NCBI GenBank assembly: GCA_035653615.1
Contig: DASRBN010000040.1
Span: 38,641 to 102,640 of the forward strand
Direction: 5' to 3'
Origin: Ktedonobacteraceae bacterium
GTDB taxonomy: Bacteria; Chloroflexota; Ktedonobacteria; Ktedonobacterales; Ktedonobacteraceae
Length of the DNA stretch: 64,000 nt
Shown one piece after another: positions 9,401 through 17,850 of the stretch; position 1 is the stretch's first letter, and each line of letters begins with the position of its first letter. The notes below the pieces were generated by a model. The model had not been told where the DNA came from. It saw nothing but the letters and a program-made list of their open reading frames with translations, and searched no databases. The position numbers and the translations under genes are program-made.

Positions 9401-10287
9401 ACCGTGGCCGCGTCTTCCAGCTGAAGGTTTATGAATTGCCTGACGTGAGCCGCACGGCCAAGGGCGAGCATATTATCAACCTCATCTCGATTGAGCAGCG
9501 CGAGCGCGTGACGGCGCTTGTCTGCGTGCCAAAAGGTGTGAGCCGCGATTTCATGATCGTGGCCACGCGCAAGGGCGAGGTCAAGAAGACGGCCATGGAC
9601 GAATTCGAGGTCGTGCGCCGTTCCGGGTTGATCGCCATGGACCTGGAAGAGGATGATGAGCTGATCGGAGCCAGGCTTGCTCGCGCCGATGACGATGTAC
9701 TGCTGGTTACAGCAGGTGGGCAGGCCATTCGCTTCACGGTCGCCGAATTGCGCTCAGCCTCGCGTATGAGCGGTGGCGTGCGTGGCATTCGCCTGGCCCA
9801 GGGCGATAGAGTCGTTTCGCTCAACCTCGCGACTCCCGGCTGCGAGCTGCTGGTTGTGACCGAGCATGGCTACGGCAAGCGTACACCCATCGAAGAGTAT
9901 CCGACGCATAACCGCGGTGGTGGCGGCGTGATTACCGCCCGGATCACGGAGAAGACCGGTCACGTTGCCGCCTCGCGCATGATCAGCGAGAAGGACAACG
10001 ACCTGATGATCATTTCCGCCGGGGGGGTGGTCATTCGCACCGATGTCACCACCATCGCAAGGGCCGGACGCGCCACCCAGGGCGTGCGCTTAATGCACCT
10101 GGCCGAAGGCGATGCCGTCGTAGCTGTTGCGACAACCAACGGCAAGAAGCTCGAATCCCAGAATGGCGACGAGAATGGCAATGCCGGCGAGGCAGAAGAT
10201 GTCGAAGAAATCGAAGCCGAAGTGGACGAGCTAACCGAGATGGAAGTGGACGAGCCGCCAGAAGAGCAAATGGATGGGGCCGAGTGA
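6403..10287 (+). CDS. gyrA: DNA gyrase subunit A with an in-frame intein, 1294 aa precursor
   Basis: Gyrase A breaks and rejoins DNA during negative supercoiling. The precursor splits into N-extein (residues 1-120), intein (121-560) and C-extein (561-1294), giving an 854-residue mature protein. Seen: the quinolone-region [10 protein letters not shown], catalytic Tyr120 in [14 protein letters not shown], a long coiled-coil, the GyrA box QRRGGRG that distinguishes GyrA from ParC, six C-terminal propeller blades and an acidic tail. ATG 6403 has GAGG at 6392-6395. Odd: the residue matching E. coli Ser83 is Val, and the intein sits exactly between Tyr120 and Thr561, so active gyrase needs splicing. 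gyrB is not in the window. Confidence 0.97.
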   Translation: MEPGNIKTVSIVEEMTGAYLDYSMSVIVSRALPDVRDGLKPVHRRVLYAMDQMGLQSTKAFRKCAGTVGEVLKSYHPHGDVAVYDSLVRMAQPWSMRYPLVLGQGNFGSQDDDPPAAMRYCVTGDTLVVTDKGLVPISQISQPGIEDVSVHILSKDGKTNTASKWWDCGPFPTWRVRTQRGYEVTGTANHPLLVAVPHDTDGRVTLTWKTIDQLVVGDYAVLDRSDILWPEQPVDLRPFHSSVLQKPRMKQHKLPETLDEDMGFILGALLAEGTFRDQVIEFTNTPGDFADQFIQSWQHVFPTCRLHIFEREPVSYGKKPFLQIQVVSQHVKSFIQALGLSGRSVQRQIPEVILRSPRTVLAAFLRGLFEGDGAVEKSGRSLLRINLSARNRLMLRQVQTLLLRFGIVASLNNDRTRQMHRLLITGCENLTLFSKEIGFTSAVKSKALATTLDLHTGRVLSKTDFIPYLAGYVRTHATRGQREWLSKHNFDHSDRLTATLPRIAQVLPAVAVAEIENLPRQHYLFERIESIEDAGMQPVYSLRVDSECHSFVANGFVNHNTEAKMAAIADELLRDIDKDTVDFVPNYDNQTREPTVLPARLPNLLLNGSTGIAVGMATNIPPHNLVEVCNGIAHLIDNPEATTEELSRIIRGPDFPTGGIIQGREGIRNTYANGRGRIVVRARTRLEEGERGRISIIVTELPYQVNKAELVKKIAELTRDKKIDGISEVRDESDRQGMRIYIELKREANPERILNLLYKYTAMQSAFNANMLALVDQQPRTLTLKAFLQHYINHRENVITRRTRFELAKAEARKHLLDGFIIAYNNLDAIIKTIRESRQAEAALVTELSQKFALSEIQSKAILDMRLARLAALERFKIEEELREVLKNIEYYQMLLSDVREIRKLIKEDLRELKEKYGDERRTDIVEAEAGEFKAEDLIPNEEVVVTLTEKGYIKRLPSSTYRAQRRGGRGITGMVTREDDTVRHLLVAHSHDSLLFFTDRGRVFQLKVYELPDVSRTAKGEHIINLISIEQRERVTALVCVPKGVSRDFMIVATRKGEVKKTAMDEFEVVRRSGLIAMDLEEDDELIGARLARADDDVLLVTAGGQAIRFTVAELRSASRMSGGVRGIRLAQGDRVVSLNLATPGCELLVVTEHGYGKRTPIEEYPTHNRGGGGVITARITEKTGHVAASRMISEKDNDLMIISAGGVVIRTDVTTIARAGRATQGVRLMHLAEGDAVVAVATTNGKKLESQNGDENGNAGEAEDVEEIEAEVDELTEMEVDEPPEEQMDGAE
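6763..8082 (+). other. GyrA intein with LAGLIDADG homing endonuclease domain, 440 aa
   Basis: Block A starts CVTGDTLVV with Cys1; block B has [10 protein letters not shown] with its conserved His; the C-terminal blocks are [13 protein letters not shown] and NGFVNHN, ending His-Asn before Thr+1. These are complete splicing motifs and closely follow the mycobacterial GyrA intein at the same insertion point after the active-site tyrosine. Between them lie two LAGLIDADG helices ([10 protein letters not shown] near precursor residue 264 and [11 protein letters not shown] near 366) with acidic residues in place, so it may still be a homing endonuclease. No frameshift is seen. Splicing is inferred from intact motifs. 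Confidence 0.95.
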
Positions 10288-10331
10288 TTTTCGTCGCGGA
10301 AGACTATTTTATTTCTTCAAGGAGGATGAAC

Positions 10332-10658
10332 ATGATTAAACTCACTGTACTCTATGGCCATCCGCAGGACCCTGCTGCATTTGATCGCTATTACCGGGAG
10401 ACTCATACGCCCCTGGCGCTAAAGTTCCCCGGTCTTAAGGGTATGACAGTTGATAGGCCAACATCTCTCAACCCGCAGGAGCAGTCACCTTACTATCTGA
10501 TTGCCAACCTGTACTGGGCAGATATGCAGTCATTCCAGGAGGCCCTCAACTCGCCCGAAGGCCAGGCTGGGGCTGCCGATCTGGCTAACTTCGCGACCGG
10601 CGGTGCCACGCTGTTGGTGGGTGAGATAGAGGTTCCGATGCCTGTTTCATTGAGTTGA
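10332..10658 (+). CDS. EthD family protein, 108 aa
   Basis: Small ferredoxin-fold (dimeric alpha-beta barrel) protein; EthD relatives take part in ether degradation or have unknown roles. Seen: IKLTVLYGHPQDPAAFDRYYRETHTPLA and LKGMTVDRP, the family signature, and a C-terminal ATGGATLLVGEIEVP strand. AAGGAGG at 10319-10325 sits six bases before ATG 10332, so the upstream in-frame ATG at 10284, which overlaps the gyrA stop, is not the start. Closely follows gyrA (45 bp). Confidence 0.85.
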   Translation: MIKLTVLYGHPQDPAAFDRYYRETHTPLALKFPGLKGMTVDRPTSLNPQEQSPYYLIANLYWADMQSFQEALNSPEGQAGAADLANFATGGATLLVGEIEVPMPVSLS

Positions 10659-10717
10659 GGTCTGGAGGCCAGTTCCCAGAGAGCGGTGACAGTGATGTTG
10701 TAGAGCTTTGTTTCACT

Positions 10718-10745
10718 CAGGAGAGGGGTCTAGACCCCTCTCCTG
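10718..10745. terminator. 28-bp perfect palindrome between convergent genes
   Basis: CAGGAGAGGGGTCT followed by its exact complement, no spacer. It sits between the EthD gene and the convergent oxidoreductase and could end transcription from both sides. No T-run follows, so intrinsic termination is only probable. Confidence 0.55.
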
Positions 10746-10750
10746 GCTCG

Positions 10751-11386
10751 TTAATATCCCACCGTAAAACGGCGGCGCACAAATTGTGGCTTTTCCAGCT
10801 CGTCGATCAGGGCGACGGCGTAATCCTCTGCGGAAATGCGGCTTTCTCCTTTTTCATTGGTGATGAGCTGGTCGGTGCCGAGACGGAAGTTGCCGGTGCG
10901 CTCGCCGGGAGCAATCATGTTGGCCGGACTGAAAAACGTCCAGTCGAGATCAGATTGGCGATAGACATCCAGCGCGGCGCGTATATTCAACGCGCCGGGT
11001 CGCCAGGCGGGATTAAAGTCCGGCGAATCGACAAGTTGCAGGCCGGGAGCGACTTCCAGGCTGCCCGCGCCACCGACCACGATCAGGCGACGGACACCGG
11101 CGCGTGTCATCCCCGCTATCAGCGCCCTGGCCGCGTCCACAAAGGTCTGCCCTGGCTCATTGGCGTTCTGGCGCGTCGCGTTAATAACGGCATCGGCACC
11201 GGCAACATCCCTGGCAACGCTCTCCGCGTCAAGCATGTTGCCCTGCTTGACGATCAAATTCGGGTCGCTCATGGTCAGCTTCTCTGGATTGCGCACGACG
11301 GCTGTGACGTGGAGGCCGCGATTGAGCGCCTCGCGTGTGATTCGCTGGCCGATCATCCCACTTGCGCCGTAAATAACAATGTTCAA
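10751..11386 (-). CDS. NAD(P)-binding oxidoreductase (atypical SDR, NmrA/YhfK-like), 211 aa
   Basis: Rossmann-fold protein: nucleotide motif IYGASGMIGQRI at residues 4-15, NATR after strand 4, GVRRLIVVGGAGSLEV near residue 97, and WTFFSPANMIAPG. The usual SDR catalytic Tyr-x-x-x-Lys is not evident, as in atypical SDRs that act as reductases or as redox sensors. A homologous group (YwnB-like) occurs singly in many Gram-positive bacteria. Substrate unknown. Convergent with the EthD gene across a 28-bp palindrome. Confidence 0.88.
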   Translation of the reverse strand: MNIVIYGASGMIGQRITREALNRGLHVTAVVRNPEKLTMSDPNLIVKQGNMLDAESVARDVAGADAVINATRQNANEPGQTFVDAARALIAGMTRAGVRRLIVVGGAGSLEVAPGLQLVDSPDFNPAWRPGALNIRAALDVYRQSDLDWTFFSPANMIAPGERTGNFRLGTDQLITNEKGESRISAEDYAVALIDELEKPQFVRRRFTVGY

Positions 11387-11439
11387 TGGATGCTCCTTTC
11401 AAACAAGGGGACGATTAGCTTCGGCCCTTGTGTCTGACT

Positions 11440-11866
11440 TTATCGGACGGGATAGTGACCAATATCTATCAGCCCAAGGCGGTAGGCCACTCGCTCAGGA
11501 TCATTGAGGTGAAGAAGAGTGACCGTAGCACGCCCGCTGGCGGTAGTGCCTGCCTTCGATACGGCCACCATTGAGGCGAAAATGACGATGCCATCGCTGC
11601 TCACGTGGATTGAAGAGCAAGACAACTTTATTTGTTACCGGGTCTAGCGAGGCCAGATCTGTACCCTTGAAACGATTACAATAAAAGCAGGCCCACGCGA
11701 GATTCTCGAGCGATATTGGTCCGCCATGTTTTTCAGCGATTACGTGGTCTGCTTCGTGTGGGTAATACATATCTGCTTCATGGATAAGACAATATTCGCA
11801 GCGCCCCTGTGCCCGCTCTTGCACCTGGCGCCTTAACCGTTCGGGGACGGGTGGTTTCCTGGCCAT
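11440..11866 (-). pseudogene. HNH endonuclease gene with a frameshift near its 3' end
   Basis: The first frame (11501-11866) encodes a complete HNH core: CEYCLIHEADMY, HEADHVIAEKHGG, LENLAWACFYCNRFKGTD, NPREQRWHRHF. After RIEG the frame turns into an unrelated tail and stops, whereas the neighbouring frame continues the family end (ASGRATVTLLHLNDPERVAYR, then IDIGHYP) down to 11440. The total of 427 bp is one more than a multiple of three, so one extra base (or two lost) near 11555 explains it. The nuclease core precedes the lesion, so a 121-residue protein may still be active. It starts four bases after the upstream small gene. A sequencing error is the main alternative. Confidence 0.8.
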
Positions 11867-11869
11867 GGT

Positions 11870-12121
11870 TTAGGATGCCTGCTGCCGCAATTGCCGCTGG
11901 GCTTCAAGCTTCACCAGTTCCATCAGATATTCGATCATCATATAACTCTCGAGTTCCTGGTGTTCCTCTTCAGTCAACATACCCTCACGCTCACGGTGAA
12001 TAAGTTCATATGCCCGATCAGCTACCTCGGCAGAGGGATGGAAAGCAATAATTTGCTCAGGAGCTGGATGATGCGCAAGAAAACGTGCGACTTCGGTCGC
12101 GGCCTGTGTCTTGAGAAGCAT
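11870..12121 (-). CDS. small acidic partner of the HNH nuclease, 83 aa, function unknown
   Basis: Seen: a soluble, mostly helical protein with HPSAEVADRAYELIHREREGMLTEEEHQELESYMMIEYLM split across residues 28-68. It ends three bases before the HNH gene and must be cotranscribed with it. Related small proteins preceding HNH genes occur in cyanobacteria and Chloroflexi (from memory). An antitoxin-like or accessory role is only an inference from the tight pairing and acidic character. Confidence 0.7.
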   Translation of the reverse strand: MLLKTQAATEVARFLAHHPAPEQIIAFHPSAEVADRAYELIHREREGMLTEEEHQELESYMMIEYLMELVKLEAQRQLRQQAS

Positions 12122-12349
12122 ACTGACCTCTTTCTTCCTCCAAAGGCCTTGCTACCTTCTCGGGCCTGTTACCAGGTTATCAAAATGACGTCCTTACAAG
12201 AGAATAATACCATACTCTATAGTTTCTCCGTCAAGAGAAACTCGTCTTTCGCAGCCCTTTTAGTTTTCTGCTCCCTGGCTACTCACCCTGAACCGCATCA
12301 CGATTACCCGGCATCTCTTTCGATTTCCCACAGTGCGAGAAAAGCTAAC

Positions 12350-12387
12350 ATCCGCTTAAAATCCGCTTAATATTGGAAGAGTATAAT
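12350..12387 (+). promoter_or_regulatory. two 11-bp-spaced direct repeats ahead of a TATAAT box
   Basis: ATCCGCTTAA occurs at 12350-12359 and again at 12361-12370, an exact 11-bp period (one helical turn), directly upstream of TATAAT at 12382-12387. That layout is typical of OmpR/PhoB-type response-regulator sites replacing the -35 element. It would drive the mini-ORF at 12498. Repeats and box are seen; the regulator is inferred. Confidence 0.45.
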
Positions 12388-12497
12388 AACTTTACCGGCT
12401 ATCATTATATATAGGAAAAGTGAGGCATCTCAATGAATGATGGATGCTTCTCGGTCAGAAAATGTTAGTATCTCTTCCTCAGAAAGGATTTTGAGCG

Positions 12498-12590
12498 ATG
12501 TTTTGGCGTTCACTACTCAAAGCCGTTGTCGGGGCTATCATAAACGTGCTGCTAGATGCAGCTCTTGCGGTGCTCTTCGCAGCAATATGA
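12498..12590 (+). CDS. putative 30-residue hydrophobic peptide
   Basis: ATG at 12498 with AAAGGA at 12482-12487 ten bases upstream opens a 30-codon frame ending in TGA at 12588-12590. The peptide has two aromatic/basic residues at its start (FWRSLLK), then an almost unbroken hydrophobic helix with one Asp (INVLLDAALAVLFAAI). It resembles small membrane peptides in general, including type I toxins, but matches no family I know. The surrounding 12122-12675 has no other gene, only a putative promoter (12350-12387) and a short hairpin at 12221-12242. Confidence 0.35.
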   Translation: MFWRSLLKAVVGAIINVLLDAALAVLFAAI

Positions 12591-12675
12591 TGAGGTCGAT
12601 TGAGTGCGAGGCCTTCTGGAGCCTGGATAAGTGTCAAGGCCGTGGTTCTGGTGATTGCCTATCAGCCCGGTCACT

Positions 12676-13422
12676 TCACCTGGGCAAAGGGCCGACCAAC
12701 TCGCGCAGACGTAGAGCATCTTTAACAGCATGCCCATCTGGATCATTATTGAAATACACATATATCTCGCGTCCATCCCTGGCCTCCGCGCCGATACGCT
12801 TTGCCCAGAACGCAAGCTCGTCACCGGTTAACCCGACCCCGTGCGCTCCATTGTGGAAACGGATGTAGCTAAATGGGCCGGTAGAGGGTATAGTGAGTGG
12901 AGTTGGGAGAGAGCCGCCAACGGCGACGGCTAAGACACAACCGGCGTCTTCGAGTATTTTCCGCGTGATGGAGAGCGTTTCGGGTTCGAACCAGGTGGAA
13001 TCGCGGAACTCGAAGGCGGCAAAGTACTCGCGTGGCAGCTGGGAGATGAATTCCGCGAGCCGCTGCGTATTGGCGTGCCAGTGTGGTGGCAGTTGATAAA
13101 GGAATGGGCCAGGTTGCTTGCCGAGTCCCTTGGCCGCGCTATAAAGGCGGTTGATGCCCTCTTCCGCATCTTTGAGCTTTTTCATATGTGTGAGGTAGCG
13201 GCTGGCTTTGACGGCGAAGAGAAAGCCGGGGTGGGACGCCGTTTGTTCGGCCCAGCTGTGAAACTGGTCATAGGTGGGCAGGCGGTAGAAACTGCGGTTG
13301 ATCTCTACGGTTGGAAAGTGTTGGGCGTAGTAGGAAAGCCAGTTTTTTTCGGGCAGATCAGGTGGGTAGAAGCGTCCGACCCAATGCGGGTATACCCAGC
13401 CAGAGGTACCGATCCAGATCAC
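12676..13422 (-). CDS. DUF72 domain protein, 248 aa
   Basis: DUF72 proteins adopt a TIM-barrel fold of unknown activity. Seen: the signature start IWIGTSGWVYPHW, FYPPDLPEKNWLSYYAQHF, TVEINRSFYRLP, FLFAVKASRYLTHMKKL, the FEFRDSTWF motif, and near the end EIYVYFNNDPDGHAVKDA with its Asn-Asp. Length and all motifs match the family and the ATG is the natural start. It stands alone, downstream of a 70-bp palindrome. Confidence 0.92.
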   Translation of the reverse strand: MIWIGTSGWVYPHWVGRFYPPDLPEKNWLSYYAQHFPTVEINRSFYRLPTYDQFHSWAEQTASHPGFLFAVKASRYLTHMKKLKDAEEGINRLYSAAKGLGKQPGPFLYQLPPHWHANTQRLAEFISQLPREYFAAFEFRDSTWFEPETLSITRKILEDAGCVLAVAVGGSLPTPLTIPSTGPFSYIRFHNGAHGVGLTGDELAFWAKRIGAEARDGREIYVYFNNDPDGHAVKDALRLRELVGPLPR

Positions 13423-13434
13423 AATGTTCTCCTG

Positions 13435-13504
13435 TAGCGGACGGAGCTAGTAAAATACCAGCATACCCGTGGGCATACTGGTATTTTACTAGCTCCGTCC
13501 GCTA
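13435..13504. terminator. 70-bp near-perfect palindrome
   Basis: Positions 13435-13468 pair with 13471-13504 with only two mismatched pairs. It directly follows the stop of the CxxC-rich protein gene (minus strand) and precedes the DUF72 start. It can form a very stable hairpin that would end transcription or protect the message; its length is well above that of normal terminators. Confidence 0.7.
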
Positions 13505-13506
13505 AA

Positions 13507-14964
13507 TCATTCTCCCTCTTCAGTAATCGAATAGGGTGGTTTTTCAATTGGCACGCGGTAGCCACGCGCCTGGTTGCTGCCAGGATTGGCCTGCTGAGTT
13601 TCCTGGGCGGGCGACATCAGGTCAGCGGTGATTGAGCGCACGAGGCGTTCGACGCGTTCCCAGCGCGCCGGATAGCGCTCAGCGTAGAACTTCTCTTTGC
13701 CCTCAATGTCGTAGATGTAGAAGGTGTAGTCCTGGTCCGCATAGCGATAATCCACCCTGGTGTAAGGGATGCGCACCAGTTCCAGCACCTGCAGGGTGGC
13801 ACGTGATTGCGCCTGCGGGTTCGCGGCGGCATCGCCGGCAAGCTGGACGGCCACGCGCCAAACGTCTAAGGGAACGGCTTCCGGCGGCGCTTCGGGATAC
13901 AGAGTGTCGTTCACCTCGGCATTGTAGACCAGGTCGCCGGTAGCTCTTTGCAGGTACTGTTCTGGTATGGCGCTGGAGCCGACCATCTGAGTTCGCACTC
14001 CCAGGTCGAAGCTGCGCAGGATGCTGCGCTGGCGCACAATCTTACCGGTTCCGCCACAATTCGAGCAAAGCTCGGTCTTTGCACCCTCGCAGGCGGGGCA
14101 GACACGCTTGCCGGTGCCACAGGTGCATTCGACCTCACCGTTGACGCAATCAGGGCATGGTACAGTGCGACCTTTCGTGGCCGGGTCGGTATCGACCGGG
14201 TTGGGAATTGGCACTCCTGAGTCGCGAATCCCTTCAAACAGGCTGGAGACCTTTTCGGTGACCGAACTGGTCAGATTGTCGGCCTGTTTCTGGAAGAATG
14301 GTTTCTTCTTTGCCTGGTACCAGTCGGCAACATAGCCACGACCATGACAGGTCGAGCAGCGTAACTTCGTGCGACCTTTGCAGTCGGGACAGACGATCCA
14401 GCCCCGCCCGGTGCAGGTTGCGCACAGCAGGCGCCCCGTGCTGTTACAGGCGGTACACGATATGACCTCGTCCAATCCCTCTATGCGGGTGCGCGTCTCC
14501 GGCGCTTTGAGACCCGTTACAGGGGGCAGTTCGTAATCCCATACCGGCAGCAAGGGTTGGGCTTTGCCTATTGGTCGGCCGGTATACGGCTCCGATATCA
14601 CTTCCATTTTGCGCATTTCCCAGCGCGTCTGTACTGTGACCTCCCAGACCTCATCGTTGCTCCAGGAAAGAATATCCATATAAGTACCGAGGTCACGAGC
14701 CAGTTGCCAGTTGCCCAGGCTCCACGAATTGGCCAGCTGGCGAATGCGCTCCTCTTCAGTGCTGGTAGCCTGCCGCGGCTGTGGGGGTGTATTGCTTTGC
14801 TGCCAGTAGGTGCCCGCTTTATCTACAACACGTTTAAGGCGCTGCTGTGCCTCACTCGTGCCTTGAATAACCATGCGTCGAATTTCTTCGAGTCGTTTTT
14901 CGAAATCATCAGTGCCGGCCCCGTTTGCTTCTGGCGGCGGGCCCTGTTCCCATTCATCACCCAT
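13507..14964 (-). CDS. CxxC-rich (DnaJ zinc-finger-like) protein, 485 aa
   Basis: Seen: a helical N-terminal half, then two clusters of CxxCxGxG-type motifs (around residues 168-212: CTACNSTGRLLC, CATCTGRGWIVC, CPDCKGRTKLRC, CSTCHGRGY; and around 268-312: CPDCVNGEVEC, CPACEGAKTELC, CSNCGGTGK). This is the zinc-binding repeat of DnaJ but there is no J-domain (no HPD), so it is not a DnaJ. The C-terminal third holds a predicted alpha/beta domain. Probably a zinc-dependent scaffold or client-binding protein in the cytoplasm; partner unknown. Confidence 0.8.
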   Translation of the reverse strand: MGDEWEQGPPPEANGAGTDDFEKRLEEIRRMVIQGTSEAQQRLKRVVDKAGTYWQQSNTPPQPRQATSTEEERIRQLANSWSLGNWQLARDLGTYMDILSWSNDEVWEVTVQTRWEMRKMEVISEPYTGRPIGKAQPLLPVWDYELPPVTGLKAPETRTRIEGLDEVISCTACNSTGRLLCATCTGRGWIVCPDCKGRTKLRCSTCHGRGYVADWYQAKKKPFFQKQADNLTSSVTEKVSSLFEGIRDSGVPIPNPVDTDPATKGRTVPCPDCVNGEVECTCGTGKRVCPACEGAKTELCSNCGGTGKIVRQRSILRSFDLGVRTQMVGSSAIPEQYLQRATGDLVYNAEVNDTLYPEAPPEAVPLDVWRVAVQLAGDAAANPQAQSRATLQVLELVRIPYTRVDYRYADQDYTFYIYDIEGKEKFYAERYPARWERVERLVRSITADLMSPAQETQQANPGSNQARGYRVPIEKPPYSITEEGE

Positions 14965-15108
14965 AATAAATGCCTCCCTAGATACCTGGTTAGTAGTGGA
15001 CGCTGTGCAGCGCGCCCTTGCATATTGTGATCTTCAACAATATGTACGTTGAAAAAGGCCAGGGGTTGTAGAAGAAGGAAAATGGTTACGGTACTGCGAC
15101 CCCGGGCC

Positions 15109-15177
15109 GGTGATGAAGCTTAACGGCCAAATTAGAGAATGCTTTCCGATTGTGATGGTAAAACTTCATCATCGGCC
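15109..15177. repeat. imperfect inverted repeat related to the long form of family B
   Basis: GGCCGGTGATGAAG near 15109 and CTTCATCATCGGCCC near 15165 are inverted relative to each other around an A/T-rich middle (CCGATTGTGATGGT). Similar GATGAA...TTCATCATCGG blocks occur at 42480-42570 and 45340-45380. It lies downstream of the M24 peptidase gene. Confidence 0.5.
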
Positions 15178-15182
15178 CCAGT

Positions 15183-16361
15183 TTATAACAGCGCAACGAT
15201 TTCTTCCTGAACAGGTGTACCCGTCACCTCGGCATCGTGTTCGTGGACCAACAAATCAACCTCGCTGCGAATGCCGAACTCTGGCAGGTAGATGCCGGGT
15301 TCGATGGAGCAACACGTAGATGGGAGCAAGTAACGCTCATCCCGCGTCTCAAAATTGTCGATGTTGGCGCCGTTGCCGTGAACAGCCGTGTCGATGTTGT
15401 GGCCGGTGCGATGCACAAAGTAATCGCCATAGCCGGCCCCGGCAATGATGCCGCGCGCGACATCATCGACCTGGCAGCCCTGCACGCGCCTGCCCTGCTC
15501 CAATTGCTCGCGCACGAAATGGATGGCCGCGTCACGCGCCCGGCGCACTATGTCAAAAACCTCGAGCTGGCGTTGAGGGATTTCCTCGCGAGTGCCGGCA
15601 AAAGCCATCCAGGTGTAATCGGCATAGATAGCGCCCGGTTCCGGCAGGTGCGCCCAGAAATCAAAAAGTACCAGGTCACCATGCTGGATGGGGCTATGTT
15701 GCTCAATAGTCGGCCCATAATGAGGATTGCTGATATTGGCATTGACGGCTACGTGTGCGTCGGCCCCGGCCAGTCCCAGGTCGGCGATCAATGCCAGGAA
15801 ACGCTGTTGTATGCTGTACTCATTCATCTCCACCCCCGCGCGCAGGTTTTCGGTTATCTCCGAGAAAAGCGCGTCTTTAGCGGCAATCAGGCGTTGCCCG
15901 GCTACCCGGTGGCTCTCTACCTGCGCGGGAGTAAGCTGGGCAATGAAACGCTGCGCGATATTGGCGGAACTGACCACCTCTACGCTGTAGGAACGCACCA
16001 GTTCCAGCGTCCCTCCATCCACGCGCGACATATAAGGAATGGCGTTCATGGGAGAGTACTGCATTGCCACGCGCATGCCGGGGGATAAGATGGATTTCAA
16101 GTGTGCGTGGATGTCCTGCCATGTAGCAAATATGCGCCGCTCTCCCGGCAGCGACCCTAACACGTGTGATTCGACCGCGCTGATGATCGCGGTTGGCGTG
16201 CCATTGGCAGGAATAAAATAGAACCAGCGTCGCGAATAAAATGCGTCGGCGGGCAGCGACAACACTGTGTAGGCGATGGGGTCTGATTTGCGAAAATCGT
16301 AAAAAAGCCAGCCATCCAGCCCCTCGTCTCGCAGGGCCTGCTGTATTTGTTCAAGGTTCAT
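15183..16361 (-). CDS. M24 family metallopeptidase (Xaa-Pro aminopeptidase-like), 392 aa
   Basis: Pita-bread-fold peptidases of this family use two metals to release N-terminal residues before proline. Seen: a creatinase-like N-terminal domain (about 1-160) and a C-terminal catalytic domain with the expected ligand set: Asp in LFDFWAH, Asp in YADYTW, His in HRTGHNID, Glu in SIEPGIYLP and Glu in IRSEVDLLV. An earlier ATG at 16391 is in frame, but GGAAGGAAGG lies between the two and fits ATG 16361. Likely cytoplasmic, used in peptide turnover. Exact substrate cannot be assigned. Confidence 0.9.
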   Translation of the reverse strand: MNLEQIQQALRDEGLDGWLFYDFRKSDPIAYTVLSLPADAFYSRRWFYFIPANGTPTAIISAVESHVLGSLPGERRIFATWQDIHAHLKSILSPGMRVAMQYSPMNAIPYMSRVDGGTLELVRSYSVEVVSSANIAQRFIAQLTPAQVESHRVAGQRLIAAKDALFSEITENLRAGVEMNEYSIQQRFLALIADLGLAGADAHVAVNANISNPHYGPTIEQHSPIQHGDLVLFDFWAHLPEPGAIYADYTWMAFAGTREEIPQRQLEVFDIVRRARDAAIHFVREQLEQGRRVQGCQVDDVARGIIAGAGYGDYFVHRTGHNIDTAVHGNGANIDNFETRDERYLLPSTCCSIEPGIYLPEFGIRSEVDLLVHEHDAEVTGTPVQEEIVALL

Positions 16362-16592
16362 CTGTGTGAATCCTTCCTTCCTTTCATTCATGAAGTATAT
16401 GGCCTATTCTATCACGTCATTATGCGCGAGATTTGCTCAATGATAGGGTGTTGAGAACTTTCCCGGCGTGCTGTACGTTTGATATTGCGTAAGTGAAAAT
16501 ATATTCTACTTGAGATACCTGGTGAATTTTGACAACCGAATGGGGGAATAAATTTCATTACCGTCACCTTAGCTATTTGAGGAACTTCAGCG

Positions 16593-17747
16593 ATGGATGA
16601 ACCAACCCGGCCCTTAAGACCTGAGCAACGTATGCCAGGCAATGCAGGCTCACAGCCTCCGGCCAGAAAGGCGCGCAGGGGCTGTTCAAGGCGCTTGCGT
16701 ATTCTGCTCTATACATTTCTGGTGCTGACCCTGTTGATGTGTGGTCTCTTCGTCTATGCGTATGCTTACTTTCAAAACAATATCAACCAGCCGATCCAAC
16801 ATTTCATCCATGCCGTCAGCCGTAGTAACGATGAGCCTCCGGTAAATGGAGTCGCCCTTACTGACCGGCCCTGGAATATGCTGTTGCTGGGCAGCGATAA
16901 TGATAGCAAATATAACTTCCCCGCTCTGCTGACCCAGGTGATGATGGTTGTGCATGTTGATCCGGCCAGCAACAGCGTCTACATGGTTTCGATCCCGCGC
17001 GATTCATGGGTCTATGTGCCTGAGGTTGGCGGTATGCATAAAATCGACCAGGCTTTCTTCCTGGGAGCCGCGCCGCATAGTAGCTTTGACGATGGTGTGC
17101 GCCTGGCACGCCTGACGGTTGAGAAAGATTATGGCATTGCGATTGATCGCTATGCCTGGGTGGGGCTGGACGGTTTTGCCAGCGTCATCGATACGCTGGG
17201 CGGAGTAGATGTTGATGTAACGCATCCCATCCTCGATGATAACTATCCCGACGATACATCGGGCAAGGGTGACCCTTATGGGTTGAAACGCCTCTATATC
17301 GTGCCGGGTCCGCAGCACATGAACGGGCAGCAGGCGCTGGCATATGTGCGTTCTCGCCATGCCGACCTGGTTGGTGATATCGGGCGCACCGAGCGCCAGC
17401 AGGAGGTGCTGACGGCGCTTAAGAAGAAGCTGGATGCATCGAATGTCCTCAGTCATCTCACCCAGATTCTCGCGGACTTGAAAGGCAAGGTCTATACCGA
17501 TCTGAGCGAGCAGGAAATGATCTCTGTCGCCAATTTTGGGCGTTCGCTTCCCAATTCCGCGATTAAGCGCATTACGCTGGGACCCGGCACCGGCAGCCAG
17601 GATTTCGGCGCATATGCCACGGTCTACGATCCATCGGCAGGAGGGAATCAGGATGTGATCATTCCCCACTGCTCAACTATCCAGCCAGTAATCAATGCTA
17701 TCTTCGATCTGGGGAATGCGCAGAGTTGCAATGTGAATGGATCGTGA
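16593..17747 (+). CDS. LytR-CpsA-Psr (LCP) family cell-wall ligase, 384 aa
   Basis: LCP enzymes transfer lipid-linked glycopolymers onto peptidoglycan outside the cell. Seen: a basic cytoplasmic N-terminus, one membrane helix (ILLYTFLVLTLLMCGLFVYAYAY, about residues 36-58), then the LCP domain: NMLLLGSDND, VSIPRDSWVYVP with its key Arg and Asp, HKIDQAFFLGA, IDRYAWVGLDGF, IDTLGGVDVDV, and LAYVRSRHADLVGDIGRTERQQ with the conserved Arg cluster. Divergent from the M24 peptidase. The polymer substrate is unknown. Confidence 0.93.
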   Translation: MDEPTRPLRPEQRMPGNAGSQPPARKARRGCSRRLRILLYTFLVLTLLMCGLFVYAYAYFQNNINQPIQHFIHAVSRSNDEPPVNGVALTDRPWNMLLLGSDNDSKYNFPALLTQVMMVVHVDPASNSVYMVSIPRDSWVYVPEVGGMHKIDQAFFLGAAPHSSFDDGVRLARLTVEKDYGIAIDRYAWVGLDGFASVIDTLGGVDVDVTHPILDDNYPDDTSGKGDPYGLKRLYIVPGPQHMNGQQALAYVRSRHADLVGDIGRTERQQEVLTALKKKLDASNVLSHLTQILADLKGKVYTDLSEQEMISVANFGRSLPNSAIKRITLGPGTGSQDFGAYATVYDPSAGGNQDVIIPHCSTIQPVINAIFDLGNAQSCNVNGS

Positions 17748-17761
17748 GTAGAAGAAGCCAG

Positions 17762-17790
17762 TTGACAGGCCCAGCAACATTGCCTACAAT
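17762..17790 (+). promoter_or_regulatory. sigma-70 promoter of the kinase-TPR gene
   Basis: TTGACA (17762-17767), a 17-bp spacer and TACAAT (17785-17790), about 60 bp upstream of the start codon; AAGGGG precedes the ATG at 17851. Confidence 0.65.
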
Positions 17791-17850
17791 GGTTACATCT
17801 AACCCAATAGTATGAGAACAGCATCCCAACTGTAATGTAAGGGGTATAGG

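Noticed and set aside
10655..11437. 260-codon frame on the plus strand over the oxidoreductase gene
   Set aside because: Antisense shadow; the minus-strand protein has a complete Rossmann motif and the plus frame shows no domain.
12985..13005. tRNA T-arm-like GGTTCGAACC
   Set aside because: It lies within the DUF72 coding sequence in a conserved motif (FEFRDSTWFEPE), and no acceptor or anticodon stem can be built around it.
15237..16088. 283-codon frame antisense to the M24 peptidase
   Set aside because: The peptidase carries all five metal ligands; the antisense frame has low-complexity shadow composition.
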